From: JAFNGF01 sp964567045 | GTDB taxonomy: Bacteria > Planctomycetota > Phycisphaerae > Sedimentisphaerales > Anaerobacaceae | DNA: 17,552 nucleotides | Reading direction: 5' to 3' | Assembly (NCBI GenBank): GCA_964567045.1 | Contig: CAZMLE010000075.1 | Span: 1-17,552, forward strand | Part shown: piece after piece, positions 15,028 to 17,552 of the stretch | Layout of the letters: each line of letters starts with the position of its first letter | Numbering within the stretch: the first letter of the stretch is position 1 | Notes under the pieces: generated by a model | The model's input: the letters and a program-made list of their open reading frames with translations, nothing else | Database searches by the model: none | Told to the model about the DNA's origin: nothing | Position numbers and translations under genes: made by a program

Positions 15028-15070
15028 GCATCGGGTATCGAGCATCAAGAATCCAGCATCCAGGATCGAC
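15028..15070. repeat. ATC-rich low-complexity tract
   Basis: ATCGGGTATCGAGCATCAAG followed by ATCCAGCATCCAGGATCGAC: six near-copies of a roughly 7-base ATC(G/C)AG-type unit. No function is seen. Similar tracts are, to my recollection, frequent in planctomycete intergenic DNA. Confidence 0.55.
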
Positions 15071-15146
15071 AGGTGCAGCAACTTCTGTGCCAGGAATCTG
15101 TGGCCCGGATAAAAGTCAAATACAATTTTGTAGACGTGTTAAAAAG

Positions 15147-15221
15147 TGCGCATTTCTTGATCATTTTTGGTCAAAAGCTGCGCATTTCTGTTAATTTCTG
15201 CGCATTTCTGCTCATTTTTGG
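15147..15221. repeat. Three TGCGCATTTCT repeats with two TCATTTTTGG units
   Basis: TGCGCATTTCT occurs exactly at 15147-15157, 15179-15189 and 15199-15209. TCATTTTTGG occurs at 15161-15170 and 15212-15221. TTTTGACC/GGTCAAAA inverted elements surround the first unit. The order is A-B-A-A-B. It could be iterated protein-binding sites or a decayed dispersed repeat. It lies about 370 bases upstream of the helicase start and about 225 beyond the HTH terminator. Confidence 0.6.
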
Positions 15222-15447
15222 ACTTTTCCCGTTTTGCACTTATGCTCTTGTCAGATAAGCACTTATAAGAATTTTCGCAAAAAGTCTTAACAACCAGGTG
15301 TCCAAATCGAGACATCTCACTGCGGATAAAATGGCCGACGGAGCTTCTGATGTGGCAAAGTAGTCTGCTTCGAAATGTCTGAGAAATGTGAGTCTGGGTA
15401 AATTGTAGTACCCACCTATTTTGCGCAATTTGCCAAATTTTACGCGC

Positions 15448-15484
15448 AAAAAAACAGCCCTTTTCTGGTCTCCAAAAAGGGCTG
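15448..15484 (-). terminator. Rho-independent terminator of the HTH gene
   Basis: On the minus strand, CAGCCCTTTT (15484-15475) pairs with AAAAGGGCTG (15464-15455) in a perfect 10-bp stem, followed at once by seven Ts (15454-15448). It begins 22 bases after the stop of the membrane HTH gene. Confidence 0.9.
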
Positions 15485-15506
15485 CAAGAATCCAGTTAGC
15501 GAAGGA

Positions 15507-16652
15507 TTACGCGCCAGCTTCTTCCGGAGCGGGCGGAGATTCCTCAGTTTTCTTGGATTTTTTCGGTTTTTTCGGCTTTTCCCCCTTCTTAGCCATCAAG
15601 CCGAGATTGCCAGTCAGGACAAAAGCCCCACCCACCACCAAAGCTGTTGCCACGAACGCGCCGATGAGCATATACCAGATTACGCCCTGCACGGCGGCCA
15701 GAATTGAGGGCATCACGCCTTTTAGACCTGCCACAGCCACAACTGCTGTGTAGACAAAGACTAATAGCGGCAGGAACAGCAGCATGCCGAGCGTTTTGCT
15801 CTGCACGTCCGGCTCGGCTTCCACATACGCAGGAGCTATCATCGGTGTCACTACAGCCGGTTCTGGGGTCGCAATCTCTTCCTCCGGCAGCATTTGCTCC
15901 GCCTCGGCGGCCATTTCTTCAGATGAGGCTGCCGCTGGCTCCTTGCCTTCACCAGCTTCGGGGGTGTAGATCTCGTCAAGAATACCACCTAATGATGTGT
16001 CGTCGGCCTGAAGTGAAAGGTCCAACAGCCCTGACCCGCTGCCGAAGCTATCCAGATTAACATCCTCTTCGATTTCTTCCAATGGTGCTTCAGGAGTCGT
16101 GCCGGTGGTGCTCGGTGCTGCCGTTGTCTCGGCCATCGTATCATCGGTGACGGCGTAATCCTGGTCGGTCTCCCCAAGAACGCTGACCCCTTCACCAGTT
16201 ACAGCGGTGTCCGCATCGGTCAACTCGCCTTCTGCGGCTGGAATCCCAGTTTCTGGTGCCAAGGAGATTTCCTCGGCTTCGATGCTACCAAGCTCCTCGG
16301 CGATCACAGGTTCTTCGGCGGGCTGCGGGGGCGCTGCTTCTTCTAACTCCGCTACACCAAGCGGCTCTTTCGGCTCCTCCTGTTCTATTGGCTTTTGCTC
16401 CAACTCTGCTGGTGGCTCTGGCTTTTTCGTTCTTCTCGGCCGTTTTGGTTTCTTCGATGGAGCTAAGACCTCTTTGGGCTCCCCAACGCCCGTGACAGAC
16501 ATTAAGGCCTCGACCTCATCAACCTTAAACAACAAATTTGAGCCGTCGCGAAACTCACGCAACTTGCCTTGCCTGGCTAATTCCCTCACCTGAACCTCAG
16601 TCACGTTGAGTTTCTCGGCTGCCTCTTTCAGTGAATAAAACATGCCGGCCAT
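15507..16652 (-). CDS. Excisionase-type HTH protein with acidic linker and C-terminal membrane segments
   Basis: A 381-aa protein. Residues 4-51 are a MerR/excisionase-like helix-turn-helix (FYSLKEAAEKLNVTEVQVRE ... FKVDEVEALM). A basic patch PSKKPKRPRRTKK (65-77) is followed by a long acidic, Pro/Glu/Ala/Thr-rich linker. GSGLLDLSLQADDTSLGG (206-223) is a motif I recall as conserved in planctomycete proteins of this kind. Then come membrane helices at about 288-309 and 322-347, and a lysine-rich tail KKPKKSKK. The predicted layout is a DNA-binding head and tail in the cytoplasm with a membrane hairpin, so it could tie DNA to the membrane or transmit a membrane signal; neither is shown. ATG 16652 has AGGAG ten bases upstream. 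A strong terminator follows at 15448-15484. Confidence 0.82.
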   Translation of the reverse strand: MAGMFYSLKEAAEKLNVTEVQVRELARQGKLREFRDGSNLLFKVDEVEALMSVTGVGEPKEVLAPSKKPKRPRRTKKPEPPAELEQKPIEQEEPKEPLGVAELEEAAPPQPAEEPVIAEELGSIEAEEISLAPETGIPAAEGELTDADTAVTGEGVSVLGETDQDYAVTDDTMAETTAAPSTTGTTPEAPLEEIEEDVNLDSFGSGSGLLDLSLQADDTSLGGILDEIYTPEAGEGKEPAAASSEEMAAEAEQMLPEEEIATPEPAVVTPMIAPAYVEAEPDVQSKTLGMLLFLPLLVFVYTAVVAVAGLKGVMPSILAAVQGVIWYMLIGAFVATALVVGGAFVLTGNLGLMAKKGEKPKKPKKSKKTEESPPAPEEAGA

Positions 16653-16680
16653 AGTCGTTTATCTCCTATAACCTGATAGG

Positions 16681-16863
16681 TCAATTTGCCGGGCTCTTTT
16701 GCCTTGCCGCTCGCTTGAATCGATCAGAGGCCAAATCTCTGGCAAACATAATATATGCCTGCGTTGCGTATTTTGTTCGCCGTAACATCCGTTCGGCTGT
16801 TAAGCGTAAAGCCACCACATCCTTGGTGATCGCGAACAGTCGTTTTCGGCAGGAAACTGCCAT
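16681..16863 (-). CDS. Possible 60-aa basic micro-protein before the HTH gene
   Basis: A 60-aa open frame, MAVSCRKRLFAITKDVVALR at the start and rich in Arg/Lys throughout. The only support is position: its ATG (16863) lies at the predicted transcription start of the promoter at 16869-16897, so it would be a leaderless message, and it ends 28 bases before the HTH gene. I recognise no family. It may simply be the 5' leader of the HTH mRNA. Confidence 0.25.
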   Translation of the reverse strand: MAVSCRKRLFAITKDVVALRLTAERMLRRTKYATQAYIMFARDLASDRFKRAARQKSPAN

Positions 16864-16868
16864 GTTGC

Positions 16869-16897
16869 ATTATACCTTAAAGGCAACAGTTATGCAA
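16869..16897 (-). promoter_or_regulatory. Promoter of the HTH gene (or micro-ORF)
   Basis: Minus strand TTGCAT (16897-16892), 17-base spacer, perfect TATAAT (16874-16869). Initiation falls near 16862, giving a leader of about 210 bases before ATG 16652. The -35 matches only 3/6. Confidence 0.5.
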
Positions 16898-16974
16898 ATT
16901 TTTTTAGCTGTCACACGCATATCTGCAGCTCTACCCGGGGATTTGGCAACACAGTGATTCGGAATATGATTATA

Positions 16975-17003
16975 TTGGAATATCGTCGCAGTTGGTGTAA
17001 AAT
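16975..17003 (+). promoter_or_regulatory. Candidate promoter of tRNA-Pro
   Basis: TTGGAA (16975-16980, 4/6), 17 bases, TAAAAT (16998-17003, 5/6). The roughly 50-base precursor leader carries a perfect hairpin GCCGGCT (17022-17028) / AGCCGGC (17035-17041) around GATAGA, possibly a processing signal. Confidence 0.5.
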
Positions 17004-17058
17004 AGGTTCCGTAGAAGAGACGCCGGCTGATAGAAGCCGGCAGCAATGCCAACAGCAC

Positions 17059-17133
<75 letters not shown>

Positions 17134-17405
17134 TTTTCACCAAGCCTTTGTAATTAAAAGATGTGCGAGAACTCATTCTTCTGTCATCTAAGCCGGCAAA
17201 TGCTGGGCCAATCCAAGTTCGTCAGTTGTGAGTCGATTCTGCATCGGTAGGGTCTCTCGTGGCGTTTTAGCCTGGATATTTCACCGAATTGTGGAGATTT
17301 TTATGGATAAATGGGCTTCCCGTCCGGAGCCGGGTCGACGGATCGCGTAAGAAATGGCCTTGCTAATGGTCACGCAGCCGGACAAAGCTTCAATAAATGT
17401 CGGGA
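17134..17405. other. Gene-free stretch after tRNA-Pro
   Basis: I see no credible gene, RNA or strong repeat. The plus-strand open frame from 17311 is antisense to the dockerin-like fragment and not supported. A short run TGGAGATTTTTATGG at about 17291 is not a convincing terminator. Confidence 0.4.
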
Positions 17406-17513
17406 TCAATCGAAGCCCCGCAGCCAGTTGTCGGCTAACACCATCAGGTCTTCAAAGTCAACAAAGCCGTCGCTTGTCAAATCTTTCCCACCAGCGCCCA
17501 GGGCAAACGCATC
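17406..17513 (-). pseudogene. Dockerin-like C-terminal fragment, interrupted
   Basis: Minus-strand codons read DAFALGAGG, then KDLTSDGFVDFEDLMVLADN, WLRGFD and a TGA stop at 17408-17406. DxTSDGxVDxxDL with LADNWL is the planctomycete dockerin/EF-hand-like C-terminal tail found on large secreted, often carbohydrate-active or surface, proteins. An in-frame TAA (17516-17514) sits just upstream and there is no start codon after it. Upstream, another frame reads QNIGYVQLTP before its own stop. So the gene is either decayed or disrupted by a sequence error, with its body beyond the right edge. Confidence 0.55.
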
Positions 17514-17552
17514 TTAACTCACGGTGTAAGCTGGACGTAGCCGATATTTTGG

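Larger units (their letters stand above)
14778..15447. other. 670-bp gene-free region upstream of the helicase
   Basis: No credible gene is seen on either strand. Contents: a possible -10 TATAAT for the helicase (minus strand, 14987-14982, weak -35, leader of about 200 bases), ATC-rich low-complexity DNA at 15028-15070, TGCGCATTTCT repeats at 15147-15221, and an inverted TTGCGC/GCGCAA (15421-15426 with 15444-15449) merging into the terminator of the HTH gene. Frames that are open here (for example 14820-15194 plus) have residue content typical of non-coding DNA. Confidence 0.6.

Noticed and set aside
14820..15194. 124-aa plus-strand open frame upstream of the helicase
   Set aside because: Reads through ATC-rich and TGCGCATTTCT repeats, no ribosome site, residue content typical of non-coding DNA.
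15147..15221. CRISPR array
   Set aside because: Repeats of 10-11 bases with irregular 9-21-base spacing and no cas genes; not a CRISPR.
15240..15449. 69-aa minus-strand open frame beyond the HTH terminator
   Set aside because: No ribosome site, begins inside the terminator T-run region and no recognisable domain.
17311..17517. 68-aa plus-strand open frame at the right edge
   Set aside because: Antisense to the recognisable dockerin-like tail.

Overview
The window looks like a chromosomal piece of an uncultured planctomycete of the Phycisphaerae / Sedimentisphaerales type. Three things suggest this. There is a dockerin-like C-terminus (DLTSDGFVDFEDLMVLADNW) at the right edge. There is a membrane-anchored excisionase-type HTH protein carrying GSGLLDLSLQADDTSLGG. 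The intergenic regions are filled with AG-rich 'cagaatacag/gacaggag' and 'atcgagcatc' low-complexity DNA that I associate with such genomes. The lineage is an inference from recall, not a database result.

Layout. (1) 1-1181: a 5'-incomplete dGTPase (HD domain) on the plus strand. (2) 1288-4718, minus strand, transcribed SDR -> HAD hydrolase -> LarA-like nickel-pincer enzyme -> minimal nucleotidyltransferase, from a good promoter at 4774-4802, with a divergent cupin gene (4844-5185). (3) 5186-5812: an extended -10 promoter, a 64-aa protein and an overlapping nucleotidyltransferase, which resembles a two-gene toxin-antitoxin-like cassette. (4) 5896-7015, minus: a 100-aa unknown protein behind an Nmad3-like (nucleotide-modification-associated) protein. 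(5) 7153-8064: two 88-bp imperfect copies of a hairpin element flanking a small membrane-anchored protein. (6) 8064-8844: gene-free, with low-complexity and repeat-derived DNA. (7) 8845-9752: tRNA-Thr(CGT) and, two bases after it, larE. (8) 10026-14777, minus: a 1583-aa superfamily-1 helicase fused to a restriction-endonuclease-like domain and a GreA/GreB C-terminal domain, probably a nucleic-acid defence or processing protein. (9) 14778-15447: repeat-rich, gene-free. (10) 15448-16897, minus: terminator, membrane HTH gene, possible micro-ORF and promoter. (11) tRNA-Pro(TGG), then a gene-free stretch and the broken dockerin-like fragment.

How genes may work together. LarE (sulfur insertion for the nickel-pincer nucleotide cofactor) and a LarA-family enzyme with the cofactor lysine and nickel-ligand histidines conserved lie about 6 kb apart. 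The LarA gene sits in an operon with an SDR resembling mannonate/fructuronate oxidoreductases. This fits an aldonate 2-epimerase plus oxidoreductase module for sugar-acid catabolism (inference). LarB and LarC are not in the window. The helicase-nuclease-Gre fusion, the Nmad3-like pair and the nucleotidyltransferase genes give the rest of the window the character of an accessory or defence-rich region.

Two edge genes (dGTPase N-terminus, dockerin fragment) carry apparent frameshifts or stops. These may be real decay or assembly error.
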